Assembly: GCF_020539525.1 (NCBI RefSeq)
Contig: NZ_JACDXX010000014.1
Coordinates: forward strand, 44,583-108,582
DNA from: Pseudogemmobacter faecipullorum
Lineage (GTDB): Bacteria > Pseudomonadota > Alphaproteobacteria > Rhodobacterales > Rhodobacteraceae
Direction of reading: 5' to 3'
DNA: 64,000 bases
Of the stretch, positions 8,491 to 17,673 are shown piece by piece; the stretch's first letter is position 1; every line of letters starts with the position of its first letter. Below the pieces are notes generated by a model that was given only the letters and a program-made list of their open reading frames with translations, was not told where the DNA came from and did not search any database. The position numbers were made by a program, and so were the translations under genes.

Positions 8491-9681
8491 ATGTCACATC
8501 GCTCAGGCCGTCATTTCCTGCAGATCCCCGGCCCCAGCCCGGTGCCGGACCGCGTGTTGCGCGCCATTTCCGCCCAGACCATCGATCATCGCGGCCCCGA
8601 TTTCGCTGAAGTCGGCAAGAAGGCGCTGCAGGGGATGAAGTCGATCTTCAAAACCAGCCAGAATGTGGTGATCTATCCCGCCTCCGGCACCGGCGCCTGG
8701 GAGGCAGCCCTCGTCAATGTGCTGAGCGAAGGCGATCATGTGCTGATGTATGAAACCGGCCATTTCGCCACGCTGTGGAAGAAAATGGCGGCAAAACTGG
8801 GGCTGAAGGCCGAGTTTATCGAGGGCGACTGGCGCGGCGGTGCCGATCCGGATGCGATCGAGACCCGCCTGCGCGCCGATAAAGCCCATGAGATCAAAGC
8901 GGTCTGCGTGGTTCACAATGAAACCTCGACCGGTTCAGTCTCGCCCATCGCCGAGATGCGCCGCGCCCTTGACGCCGCAGGTCATCCGGCCCTGCTGATG
9001 GTCGATTCCATCTCGGGCCTCGGCTCGATTGATTTCCGCTTTGACGAATGGGGGGTCGATGTCTGCGTTTCCGGCTCGCAAAAGGGGCTGATGCTGCCGC
9101 CAGGCCTGTCATTCAACGCCGTCAGCGAGCGGGCTTATGACTATTCGAAAACCGCAGGATCGCGCCGTTCTTACTGGGACTGGCAGGAGATGGTTGAGAT
9201 CAACCGTGGTGGCTATTTCCCCTATACTCCGGCGACTAACCTGCTGTTTGGCCTGAATGAAGCGATTGGCCTTCTGCATGCTGAGGGGCTCGACAATGTC
9301 TTTGCCCGCCATCAGCGCCATGCCGCCGCGACCCGCGCCGCCGTGCAGCAATGGGGGCTGGAAAACCTTTGCACCAGGCAGGGTCAGGAAAGCGGCGTGC
9401 TGACGGCCGTGCTGATGCCCGAAGGGCACAGCGCTGATGCTTTCCGTGCTGTCGCGCTGCAGCATTACGATATTTCGCTCGGCAGCGGCCTGTCGAAAGT
9501 GGCGGATAAGGTGTTCCGCATCGGCCATCTTGGCGATTTCAACGATCTGGCGCTGGCCGCCACCCTGTCCGGGGTTGAGCTGGCTTTGCGCAAAGCAAAG
9601 GTCCCGCATCAGCCCGGCGGTGTCGAGGCTGCGCTTGCCATGCTGGAAAACACCCAGTTCGGACAGACCGCCGCCGCCTGA
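8491..9681 (+). CDS. Serine-glyoxylate-type class V aminotransferase
   Basis: A 396-residue fold-type I aminotransferase homologous to BhcA; both carry GSQKG (here K198) and TP(A/P)xxL segments. The longer spacing and PYTPATNLLFGL segment resemble serine-glyoxylate aminotransferase (SgaA), which makes glycine and hydroxypyruvate. Aspartate or alanine as donor cannot be excluded. I chose the ATG at 8491 because GGAGGAA stands 6 nt upstream; an upstream in-frame start at 8464 has none. It shares a promoter motif with the downstream dehydrogenase, implying joint control. Confidence 0.82.
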   Translation: MSHRSGRHFLQIPGPSPVPDRVLRAISAQTIDHRGPDFAEVGKKALQGMKSIFKTSQNVVIYPASGTGAWEAALVNVLSEGDHVLMYETGHFATLWKKMAAKLGLKAEFIEGDWRGGADPDAIETRLRADKAHEIKAVCVVHNETSTGSVSPIAEMRRALDAAGHPALLMVDSISGLGSIDFRFDEWGVDVCVSGSQKGLMLPPGLSFNAVSERAYDYSKTAGSRRSYWDWQEMVEINRGGYFPYTPATNLLFGLNEAIGLLHAEGLDNVFARHQRHAAATRAAVQQWGLENLCTRQGQESGVLTAVLMPEGHSADAFRAVALQHYDISLGSGLSKVADKVFRIGHLGDFNDLALAATLSGVELALRKAKVPHQPGGVEAALAMLENTQFGQTAAA

Positions 9682-9686
9682 GACAG

Positions 9687-9715
9687 ATGCCCCGGACCGG
9701 CCAGGACCGGGGCAT
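9687..9715 (+). terminator. Hairpin after the aminotransferase gene
   Basis: A perfect 9-bp stem, ATGCCCCGG / CCGGGGCAT, with an 11-nt loop, starts 5 nt past the stop. There is no T-tract. Confidence 0.55.
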
Positions 9716-9763
9716 ATTACCAGGCCGCTTTTGTCAGTTCAGAGCTTTTCAGCCGTTGAATAT

Positions 9764-9774
9764 TGAATTCATTA
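9764..9774 (+). promoter_or_regulatory. Third TGAATTCATTA site, before the FAD/Fe-S dehydrogenase
   Basis: An exact copy of the 11-mer at 8449-8459; the identity extends to the 14-mer TTGAATTCATTATT (9763-9776 and 8448-8461). It lies about 220 nt before the chosen start of the next gene, so the transcript would have a long 5' leader. Confidence 0.5.
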
Positions 9775-9993
9775 TTAAGCTGTGAAAAGCTCTGAAGGGC
9801 CGGGAGGGGAGCCCCAGGCTGCGTGTCGGGTCCAGACAGATCGCCACGCCTGAAAAGGGAGGAGAAAGGACGTCCGCAGCTGCGGGCGGCTGATTGTCCG
9901 CGCCAGCGGGCCTCCTCAGCACGCCGGTCGGCTCTGTCCAGCCCGACCACCCATAAGCCAGGCCAGCCCGCCCGAGACAAGCAAGGCGATCCG

Positions 9994-12948
9994 ATGAACG
10001 CACCGCATAAACCGCTCCATCCTCCGGCCGCCAGGGCCGAAGCGCAGCGCCGGTCTTTTGAGGCCGCCCTGCAAAAGGCGATGGAGGGGGAAAGCCGGTT
10101 CGACAGTTTCAGCCGGGCGCGCTATGCCACCGATGCCTCGATCTATCAGATCACGCCCCGCGCTGTCGCCTTCCCGAAACATGAGGCAGACATCGCCGCC
10201 GCGCTGCAGGTCGCGGCCGCGCATGATGTGCCGGTCATCGCGCGCGGAGGCGGCACCTCGCAGAATGGTCAGCCGATCGGCACCGGGCTGGTCCTTGATA
10301 TGTCACGCCATTTCGGCGGGGTGACCGATTATGATCCGGCGGCGCGCCGGGTGCGGGTGCGGCCCGGAACGGTGCTGAGCACGCTGAACGGCCAGCTGGC
10401 AAAAGACGGGCTGTTTTTCCCGGTTGAGCCCTCAACCGCGACACGCTGCACGCTGGGCGGCATGGCGGGCAATAATTCTTCTGGCGCGCGCTCGCTGCGC
10501 TTTGGAAAAATGGCCGATAACGTGCTGGCGATTGATGCCATGTTCCATGACGGCGAGAGTTTCTCGCTTTCCGACAGCACCGCCGCCGGATCGCATCGGG
10601 CGCAACAGGTGATCGGGCGCCTGACCGCCCTCGCCCGCGAGCATCGCACGGATATCGAGAGCATTTTCCCGAAAGTGCAGCGCCGTGTCGGCGGCTATAA
10701 CCTGGATGAGCTGCTGCCGGCGCAACCCAATGCAGCCCGGCTGCTGGTGGGATCCGAGGGCACGCTCGCGCTCTCAACCGGCCTTACCCTGCAGCTGTCG
10801 CCGCTGCCGAAGCATCGCGTCATGGGGGTCTGCCATTTCCCCGATTTCCGCAGTGCGATGCAAACGACGCAGCATATTGTCGCCCTCGGCCCGGTGGCGG
10901 TTGAGCTGGTCGATAATAATGTGCTGGTGCTGGGCGCGGATATTCCGATCTTTGTGAAAACCCTGGGCGATATCACCCGGGGCACCCCCAATTGCCTGCT
11001 GCTGGTCGAATTCGCCGGGGATGATCTGGCGGCGCTGAAGCAGGATCTGAAACGGCTCGATCAGTGCATGGCCGATTATGGCTTTGCCGATGCCGTGGTC
11101 GAAGTGGTTGAGCCCGCACGACAAAAGCCGGTCTGGGAGGTGCGCGAGGCCTGCCTCAATATCATGATGTCGATGAAGGGCGACGGCAAGCCAATCTCCT
11201 TTATCGAAGACTGCGCCGTACCGCTCGAACATCTGGCCGATTACACCGATGCGGTGAGCGGCGTCTTTGCGAAATATGGCACCCTTGGCACCTGGTATGC
11301 CCATGCCTCTGTCGGCTGCCTGCATGTGCGGCCCATTCTGAATATGAAGACCGCCGAAGGCGTGCAGCATATGCGCGCGATAGCCGAGGAAACCGCCGAT
11401 CTGGTAAAGCGGTTCAAAGGCTCTTATTCGGGCGAGCATGGGGATGGCATCTCGCGCTCGGAATTTGTCGAGCCGATGTTCGGATCAAAGCTGACCCGGG
11501 CGTTTGAGCAGGTAAAGGATGCTTTCGATCCGCAGAACCGGCTGAACCCGGGCAAGATCGTGCGCCCGCTGCGCATGGATGACCGTAGCCTGATGCGGTT
11601 TAAGCCTGACTATCGCACCAGCCTGCCCGGCGCCCCGGCGCTCGACTGGTCGGAATGGGGCGATTTCGGCGGCGCGGTTGAAATGTGCAACAACAATGGC
11701 ACCTGCCGCAAACTGGCGGGGGGTACCATGTGCCCCTCCTACCGTGCCACCCTGGATGAGACCCATCTGACCCGGGGCCGGGCCAATAGCCTGCGCCAGG
11801 CCATTTCGGGCCAGCTCGGGCCCGGGGCCTTCACCTCGCCCGGAATGAAAGAGGCGATGGATCTTTGCGTATCCTGCAAGGGCTGCAAGCGTGACTGCCC
11901 GACCGGGGTGGATATGGCGCGGATGAAGATCGAATTTCTGCATCATTACCATAACCGGCATGGCCTGCCGCTGCGCGAGCGGCTGATCGCCCATCTGCCG
12001 CGCTATGCCCCCTATGCGGCAAGGCTGGCCCCGCTGCTGAACCTGCGCGACCGGATCCCGCTGCTGGCGCGGTTGTCAGAAAAGCTGCTCGGTTTTTCGG
12101 CAAAGCGCAGTCTGCCGCAATGGCGCAAACCCTGGCGCGAGAACGCGAGCCCGGCCCGGCCCGGGGATGTTCTGGGCGACGGGCTTGACCTTGTATTGTT
12201 TGGCGACACGTTCAACCGCTATTTTGAGCGCGAAAACCTTGAGGCTGCCGAGCGGGTTCTGCGCGCCGCAGGCTACCGGCTGCACCGTGTTAAAGCTGCG
12301 GGCAGCGCCCGGCCGCTTTGCTGTGGCAGAACCTATCTCTCCTCTGGCCAGACCGATGCCGCGCGTGATGAGGCCCGGCGCTCACTTGCGGCTTTGCGCC
12401 CCTTTGTCGAGCGCGGCGCAAGGGTGGTGGGGCTGGAACCCTCATGCATTTTCAGCTTCCGCGATGAGATGACGGCTTTGTTGCCAAAAGAGGAAACCGG
12501 CTTCATCTCTGGCAAGGCGCTGCTGTTTGAGGAGCTGCTGGCCGGGGATCTGCGCTCAGGCCGGATCACCCTGCCGCTCGCAGACCAGCAGGGCCAGGTG
12601 GCGCATGTGCATGGTCATTGCCATCAGAAGGCCTTTGACGCGATGGGAGCGGTCGAAACCGTGCTGCGCGCCGTGCCCGGGCTTGAGGTGAAGATGATCG
12701 AAAGCGCCTGCTGTGGCATGTCGGGTGCCTTTGGCTATGCCGCAGAAAATCTTGAAGTATCGATGAAAATGGCCGAGCTGTCGCTGCTGCCCGCCGTGCG
12801 CAGAGCCGGGGCAGAGGATCTGATTATTGCCGATGGCACCAGCTGTCGCCACCAGATCCATGACGGGGCGGCCCGCGATGCGCAGCATGTGGCGCGGGTT
12901 CTCGATCATGCCCTGCGGCCCGAAGCCAGGCACAGCGGGAGCGCGTGA
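9994..12948 (+). CDS. Fused FAD-linked / Fe-S D-2-hydroxyacid dehydrogenase (YdiJ-like)
   Basis: A 984-residue fusion of a GlcD-type FAD domain and a GlcF-type Fe-S domain. The PCMH FAD-binding signature ARGGGTSQNG lies near residue 82. The FAD-oxidase C domain follows to about 540. Cysteine-rich segments then occur near 563 (CNNNGTCRKLAGG) and 624 (CVSCKGCKRDCPTG, a 4Fe-4S ligand set). Two CCG domains (CCGRTY near 775, CCGMSG near 905) complete it. The layout matches E. coli YdiJ, a D-2-hydroxyglutarate dehydrogenase. Glycolate, D-lactate or D-2-hydroxyglutarate are possible substrates here. The frame stays open upstream to 9823; I chose the ATG at 9994 because homology begins just after it, though its Shine-Dalgarno is weak. 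Confidence 0.85.
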   Translation: MNAPHKPLHPPAARAEAQRRSFEAALQKAMEGESRFDSFSRARYATDASIYQITPRAVAFPKHEADIAAALQVAAAHDVPVIARGGGTSQNGQPIGTGLVLDMSRHFGGVTDYDPAARRVRVRPGTVLSTLNGQLAKDGLFFPVEPSTATRCTLGGMAGNNSSGARSLRFGKMADNVLAIDAMFHDGESFSLSDSTAAGSHRAQQVIGRLTALAREHRTDIESIFPKVQRRVGGYNLDELLPAQPNAARLLVGSEGTLALSTGLTLQLSPLPKHRVMGVCHFPDFRSAMQTTQHIVALGPVAVELVDNNVLVLGADIPIFVKTLGDITRGTPNCLLLVEFAGDDLAALKQDLKRLDQCMADYGFADAVVEVVEPARQKPVWEVREACLNIMMSMKGDGKPISFIEDCAVPLEHLADYTDAVSGVFAKYGTLGTWYAHASVGCLHVRPILNMKTAEGVQHMRAIAEETADLVKRFKGSYSGEHGDGISRSEFVEPMFGSKLTRAFEQVKDAFDPQNRLNPGKIVRPLRMDDRSLMRFKPDYRTSLPGAPALDWSEWGDFGGAVEMCNNNGTCRKLAGGTMCPSYRATLDETHLTRGRANSLRQAISGQLGPGAFTSPGMKEAMDLCVSCKGCKRDCPTGVDMARMKIEFLHHYHNRHGLPLRERLIAHLPRYAPYAARLAPLLNLRDRIPLLARLSEKLLGFSAKRSLPQWRKPWRENASPARPGDVLGDGLDLVLFGDTFNRYFERENLEAAERVLRAAGYRLHRVKAAGSARPLCCGRTYLSSGQTDAARDEARRSLAALRPFVERGARVVGLEPSCIFSFRDEMTALLPKEETGFISGKALLFEELLAGDLRSGRITLPLADQQGQVAHVHGHCHQKAFDAMGAVETVLRAVPGLEVKMIESACCGMSGAFGYAAENLEVSMKMAELSLLPAVRRAGAEDLIIADGTSCRHQIHDGAARDAQHVARVLDHALRPEARHSGSA

Positions 12949-13034
12949 GGCGGGGGCAAGAGGAGCAGGCGGCAAAGGAGAGCGGCGGCACTGTCGCGCC
13001 CGGCCTGGCTGGGACAGGCTGTTATTCCGGTCAG

Positions 13035-13056
13035 GGGCCTGGCCGGAGCCAGGCCC
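13035..13056 (+). terminator. Hairpin after the dehydrogenase gene
   Basis: A perfect 9-bp stem, GGGCCTGGC / GCCAGGCCC, with a 4-nt loop in the 332-nt gap between the dehydrogenase and the GlcG-like gene. No T-tract. The rest of the gap shows no gene. Confidence 0.5.
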
Positions 13057-13280
13057 TCTCTGCCCGCTGCGCACCGGCCCCTGCCTTCGCACTGGTCAAA
13101 GCCTAAGGAGTTGATAAACAGGAATTCTGCCGCCAGTTGACGGGCGATGGGTTAACTGTGAAATCTCTGCCCGCTCCATGCCCCGTCACTGCTCCGGCCG
13201 ACCCTGGTCAGTTGCTGACCTGCACCGCTTTCGGCCTCTGAACCGGCCGGATTTCCCTGATCTTTACTGGATGAGTTAAT

Positions 13281-13706
13281 ATGGACCTGACCCTTGCAAC
13301 CGCAGACAGCATCGCCCGCGCCTGTATTACCCGCGCCGCCGAAATGGGGCTGAAGCCGCTGACCATCGCCGTCGTTGATGCCTCGGCCGAGCTGGTGGTG
13401 CTGCTGCGCCAGGACGGCACCAGCCTGCTGCGCCCGGCAATCGCCCAGGGCAAAGCCAAAGGGGCGGTCGGCATGGGCCTCGGCTCGCGTGCCCTCTACA
13501 ACCGGGCACAGGAACAGCCCTATTTCATCCAGTCGATGAATGCGCTGGCCGGCGGATCCCTGGTCCCGGTGCCCGGGGGCGTGCTGATCCGCCAAGCGGG
13601 AAAGATCATTGGTGCGGTGGGGATCACCGGCGACACCTCGGACAATGACGAGGCCTGCGCGGTGTTCGCCATTGAACAGGCAGGCTTTACCGCCGACCCC
13701 GGCTGA
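13281..13706 (+). CDS. GlcG/HbpS-family protein
   Basis: A 141-residue single-domain protein of the GlcG/HbpS (DUF336) family, with the typical TIAVVDASAELVVLLRQDG and GGVLIRQAGKIIGAVGITG segments. Members bind haem or small molecules; glcG lies in the glycolate oxidase operon of E. coli, though its role is unclear. Finding it next to a GlcD-GlcF fusion and near glcB fits a glycolate/glyoxylate context. No signal peptide is visible, so it is probably cytoplasmic. The Shine-Dalgarno before the ATG is weak. Confidence 0.8.
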   Translation: MDLTLATADSIARACITRAAEMGLKPLTIAVVDASAELVVLLRQDGTSLLRPAIAQGKAKGAVGMGLGSRALYNRAQEQPYFIQSMNALAGGSLVPVPGGVLIRQAGKIIGAVGITGDTSDNDEACAVFAIEQAGFTADPG

Positions 13707-14266
13707 GCCAAAGCTCACTGACCTCAGTGCAGACCGGCTGCGTTTCACCGGACCGGTCTGCACGCTTATGGTCATCATTGGCAGCTCGGGCGCTGAACTG
13801 GGGGGCGCGGCTATAGCTCGCCCGCCCGAACGAAGACCTGATCCCGGCCAATAAAAAGAACGATATGGTCAACCGGGTGAAAGAGGTGACCTCGAAACCC
13901 GAAGCGCGCTTCAGTGACGAGGCTGCCATTTCCGCAATGGAAACGCTGATCACGCATGGGCTGGAGGGTCTGAAAACTGCAACGAAAATGAGGGCCTCTG
14001 GCTGGCCAATCTGCGGCCGCCGGGCAGATCTGCTTGCGAAAAGCCTGCAGAAAAGACCAGCTGAAGCCGGGCTATGCGCCGATACGGAGAGCGGGGGCAG
14101 CCCCCCGGGCCGTGACAGACGACCGGAGAGGCCAGGCTGGATGGCAGAGCCTGGCCCGGTGGTGTCAGCTTAGCTGGCATTGCTGCGAAAGGGGCAGCCT
14201 CTGGCACCCGGACCAGAAGGCGGTCTGTGAGCGCTCCCGGAGTAAGCCGGGCGGCTCTGGCGCGTT
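13707..14266. other. 560-nt interval without a supported gene
   Basis: Short frames exist on both strands, but none shows a recognisable domain, a ribosome binding site or consistent codon use. The interval separates the glyoxylate genes from the convergent sensor-kinase operon. Confidence 0.5.
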
Positions 14267-16453
14267 TCAGTCCGATTGCAGCACAAAAGCACCGAGCGCG
14301 TCGGGGTCGATCGGTTTAAACATGATCTCAAGCCCGGCCGCCCCCGCGGCGGTACGGGTGGCGGCGGTGCGGTCGGCGGTGATGATCCGGGTCGGGCGCT
14401 GGCCAAATGTCCGGTGCAGGATCCTGGCGGTCTCGACCCCGGTCGGCCCCGCGCCAAGCTGCTGATCGATCAGATAGAGATCGGGGACGATGCCGATCTC
14501 CTCGAGCAGCCCGATGGCTTCGGGGCCGCTTGCTGCCTCCAGCACATCAATGCCGCGCCGCTCAAGCAACAGGGCGATGGCGCGGCGCAGCCCCTCATCA
14601 TTCTCGACCAGAAGCGCGATCCGGCCGCAGGGCGCATCCTCCATCTGCAGCGGCGCCGGTGCCAGGCCCGCTGGCGGCAGATCCGGCGCGACCGGCAGCT
14701 CCACCGCAAAACAGGTGCCGAGGCCGGGGCGCGAGCGCAGGGTCAGCGGATGGCGCAGCAGGGCACAGGCGCGTTCCACAATCGCAAGGCCGAGCCCCAT
14801 TCCGGCAGCGGCGGAGGCCGAGCCACCGATGCGGTGAAATTCGCGAAACACCGCCTGCTGATCCTCGGGGGCGATGCCGGGGCCGGTGTCATGCACCTCG
14901 ACCCGCACCGCGCCCTTCAGGCGACGCACCCCGACCAGAACCCGGCCCTGGCTGGTGTAGCGCAGCGCATTGCCGATCAGATTTTGCAGGATCCGGCGCA
15001 GATAGGCCGGATCGCTTTCCACCGCCAGGGCGCAGGGCAGGATGGTCAGCCGCAGCCCCTTTTCTGCCGCGAAAGGCACGAATTCATCGGTCAGCTGCGC
15101 CAGCAGCAAAGACAGCGGCAGCGGGGTCACGTCGATTGACCCCGAGCCCGCCTCAAGCCGCGAGATATCCAGCAGCGCTCCCAGAATTCCCTCGACGCTG
15201 ATCAGCGCATTATAGGCTTTTTCCAGGGTGGTGGACTGGCCCGGCCCAGCCTCATCCCGGGCGGCGGCCACGAAAAGTTTGGCGGCCGAAAGCGGCTGCA
15301 GCAGATCATGGCTTGCCGCCGCGACAAAGCGCGAGCGGGTGGCATTGGCACGCTCGGCGCTGGCGAGGGCAGCGGCCAGCTGCTCGGTGCGGGTGGCGAC
15401 GCGCGCTTCGAGCGTGGCATTGGCGCGCAGCATCGAATGGATGGCGAGGCGCTCGCGGCTGACATCGGTGAAAGAGAGCACAAAGCCGCGCCCGGGCATT
15501 TCCTGGCCATAGACGGCCAGAACCATGCCGGTGGGCTGCTCGATCTCAAAGGACAGAGGCGGACAGGGGCCGGACTGCCAGATCCAGGCCCTGAGCCGCT
15601 CGGGGCTGAAACCATCGGAAAAAGCGGTGTGAGACAATGCGGGCGCGATCAGCGCATCGTAATCCACGCCCCGGCGCAACAGCGGCGCGCGGATATCGAG
15701 CAGCTGCGCCAGCCGCCAGTTCCAGCCCGCCAGCCGCCGCTCGGCATCAAAAATTGCCACCCCCTGGTTGATATGGTCCAGGGTCGCGCGGATGATCCGG
15801 GCCTGGTCATCAAGCAGCTTGCCGCGCTCCGAACGTTCGGCGCGGATGATCTCGGTCACATTGGTCTGCAAAACGACCGTGCTGCCATCCTCCATATGCT
15901 GCTCGCTGATCTGCAGCCAGCGGTCGCCGGTCAGATCGACGTAAAAGATCCGGTCCGAGCGGTGCAGCGCCATCCGCTTTTCCACCCAGGCTTCCGGGCC
16001 TTCGTCCGGGGGCAGGCGCAGATTTTCTGAATGGCTGACCGCGCGGATATAATCGGGAAAGCTGATCCCCGGATGCAGCCGGGCGCGGGCATCGGGCAGA
16101 TCGCCGCAGAACCGGCTGTTGTGCAGCACGAGGCGCTGCTCGGGGTCGAACAGGGCAAAGCCCTCCTCGATGGCCTCGACGGCCTGGCTCAGCTGGCGGC
16201 GCGAGCTTTCGGCGGTGCTGTTGGCCTCATGCAGCAGGCGCAGCGCGGCTTCCAGCTCACGGGTGCGCTGGCGGACATGTTCTTCCAGCACGGCGGCGCG
16301 GCGGAACTCCTCAAATGCGGCATCCCGGTCGCCCTGGCCCTGCTCGGCATGGCTCATCAGCGCAGCGGCAATGGTCAGGAGTTTTTCGATCTGGCGGGCG
16401 GGGCTGTCTTTCGGATCAAGCAGCCCTGCGGTGATCGGCGGTTGCGGGTTCAT
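14267..16453 (-). CDS. Hybrid PAS sensor histidine kinase with receiver domain (NahK/ErcS'-like)
   Basis: A 728-residue soluble kinase with no membrane segment. An N-terminal coiled coil (about 50-95) leads into two PAS-like domains (about 90-200 and 220-335), a second coiled coil, HisKA with phospho-acceptor H382 in ASHDLLQPLS, a HATPase (N-box IGNALRY, G-boxes DTGPGIA and GMGLGLAI) and a C-terminal receiver (IALLVENDEG, LIDQQLG). The ASHDLLQP HisKA is typical of the NahK/ErcS' group of pseudomonads. It overlaps the upstream FIST gene by 4 nt, so the two probably act together. By context it relays a signal to PQQ alcohol oxidation. Confidence 0.88.
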   Translation of the reverse strand: MNPQPPITAGLLDPKDSPARQIEKLLTIAAALMSHAEQGQGDRDAAFEEFRRAAVLEEHVRQRTRELEAALRLLHEANSTAESSRRQLSQAVEAIEEGFALFDPEQRLVLHNSRFCGDLPDARARLHPGISFPDYIRAVSHSENLRLPPDEGPEAWVEKRMALHRSDRIFYVDLTGDRWLQISEQHMEDGSTVVLQTNVTEIIRAERSERGKLLDDQARIIRATLDHINQGVAIFDAERRLAGWNWRLAQLLDIRAPLLRRGVDYDALIAPALSHTAFSDGFSPERLRAWIWQSGPCPPLSFEIEQPTGMVLAVYGQEMPGRGFVLSFTDVSRERLAIHSMLRANATLEARVATRTEQLAAALASAERANATRSRFVAAASHDLLQPLSAAKLFVAAARDEAGPGQSTTLEKAYNALISVEGILGALLDISRLEAGSGSIDVTPLPLSLLLAQLTDEFVPFAAEKGLRLTILPCALAVESDPAYLRRILQNLIGNALRYTSQGRVLVGVRRLKGAVRVEVHDTGPGIAPEDQQAVFREFHRIGGSASAAAGMGLGLAIVERACALLRHPLTLRSRPGLGTCFAVELPVAPDLPPAGLAPAPLQMEDAPCGRIALLVENDEGLRRAIALLLERRGIDVLEAASGPEAIGLLEEIGIVPDLYLIDQQLGAGPTGVETARILHRTFGQRPTRIITADRTAATRTAAGAAGLEIMFKPIDPDALGAFVLQSD

Positions 16454-17607
16454 GCCTCTTCCTCCAGCCGGGTGCCGGGCGGATAAAAGACGCAGCCGGT
16501 CAGCGTGTGGTTGACATGCATCGGGCCGATCTGCTCGCCATAGGTGGAAAACCCCCAGACCCGGTGACGGCGCAGCACATCCGAGACCTTATCGGTCAGC
16601 TGTTTCTCGCGCCCCTCGATCCGGCGCAGGATGCAGTCAAAGGCCAGCACGGCAACCGGCTCGGCCGGGGCCCGCAGCCGTTCCAGCCCGGCAGAGAGAT
16701 GGCCGACCAGATCATGCGCTTCGGTCAGAGACAGCACCACCCCAGAGGCAATGGCCGAAAAAAACAGCAGCTCGCCCGATGGCAACATGCGCTGAATAGC
16801 GCGGACATGGTGGCGCGCGCCGATGCGCAAAGCCAGCGGATAGGCGGCAAAGGTGAAACTGTCGAGCATCGCCAGATCCCGGCCCAGCAGGCGCGCATAT
16901 TCCTGCGCCGCCGGCTCGCCATTGATCTGCCGCACGATCCGGGCCGAGGGATCGGCATCGGTGACCACCATCCGCACCCCGGTAGGATGCAGGTGGTCCA
17001 TATTCAGCGCCCGGACCGGACAATCGCTGCGCAGCACACAAAGCACCGCCGCATGACGCATCGCTATGCCATCATGGAGGATAAAGGTGCGCTCAAAGCG
17101 GGTGCCATCTCCGGCCGAACCGCCAACCAGGGGCATATTTCCCGCCCCCCCTGCGAGGGCGGCGGCCAGCTCATCCTCGCGCACCGACAGCCCGTCGACC
17201 AGCAAAAGCCCGCATTCATAGGGCAGAGCTGCCTGGCCGGAAGACAGGCGCTGGCGGATCTGCAACAGATCGGCGGCAATATCGTTACGGGACAGGCGGT
17301 CGAGATCGGGGATCAACAGGGTTTCAGCCAGGAAATGGCGGCTGGAAAAGCCAATTGCAACGATGGTTTCCTCTTCATAGCCCGCGCCGGTGATTTCCCC
17401 TGCTGTGGTGCAGCCCACCACCCGGGCCATCGGCCAGGCCGATCTGGCCGCGCCCGCGATCCCGGTCAGATCGGCCTCGGGCGACAGCAGCAGCAGAACC
17501 AGCGCGAAGGGTCCGGGGCCAAGCGCCCGGGTCAGCTGGCCCGCCACATCCGCCTCGCGGACTGAGACGCTGGCCCGCGCCACGATCTGATCGCCTGTCA
17601 GCTGCAC
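16450..17607 (-). CDS. FIST-domain sensor protein (NosP-like)
   Basis: A 385-residue protein with FIST N (VVGCTTAGEI, about residues 40-215) and FIST C (about 220-365, ending GFSTYGEQIG...NHTLTGCVFYPPG). FIST proteins are cytoplasmic sensors. In Pseudomonas, NosP is a haem/NO-binding FIST protein encoded beside NahK and modulates that kinase. Here the FIST gene is translationally coupled to a NahK-like kinase by a 4-nt overlap, which supports the same partnership. Haem binding cannot be judged from sequence. A good GGGGGAAGAGG Shine-Dalgarno precedes the ATG. Confidence 0.85.
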   Translation of the reverse strand: MQLTGDQIVARASVSVREADVAGQLTRALGPGPFALVLLLLSPEADLTGIAGAARSAWPMARVVGCTTAGEITGAGYEEETIVAIGFSSRHFLAETLLIPDLDRLSRNDIAADLLQIRQRLSSGQAALPYECGLLLVDGLSVREDELAAALAGGAGNMPLVGGSAGDGTRFERTFILHDGIAMRHAAVLCVLRSDCPVRALNMDHLHPTGVRMVVTDADPSARIVRQINGEPAAQEYARLLGRDLAMLDSFTFAAYPLALRIGARHHVRAIQRMLPSGELLFFSAIASGVVLSLTEAHDLVGHLSAGLERLRAPAEPVAVLAFDCILRRIEGREKQLTDKVSDVLRRHRVWGFSTYGEQIGPMHVNHTLTGCVFYPPGTRLEEEA

Positions 17608-17673
17608 CTCTTCCCCCTTGCTGTCTCCCTGCCCGCCATGGAACCCCGGGCGGGCGCGAAAATCCAGCCCCCG

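Noticed and set aside
13865..14173. Possible small gene between the GlcG-like gene and the kinase
   Set aside because: No Shine-Dalgarno, no recognisable domain and poor codon use at its 3' half.
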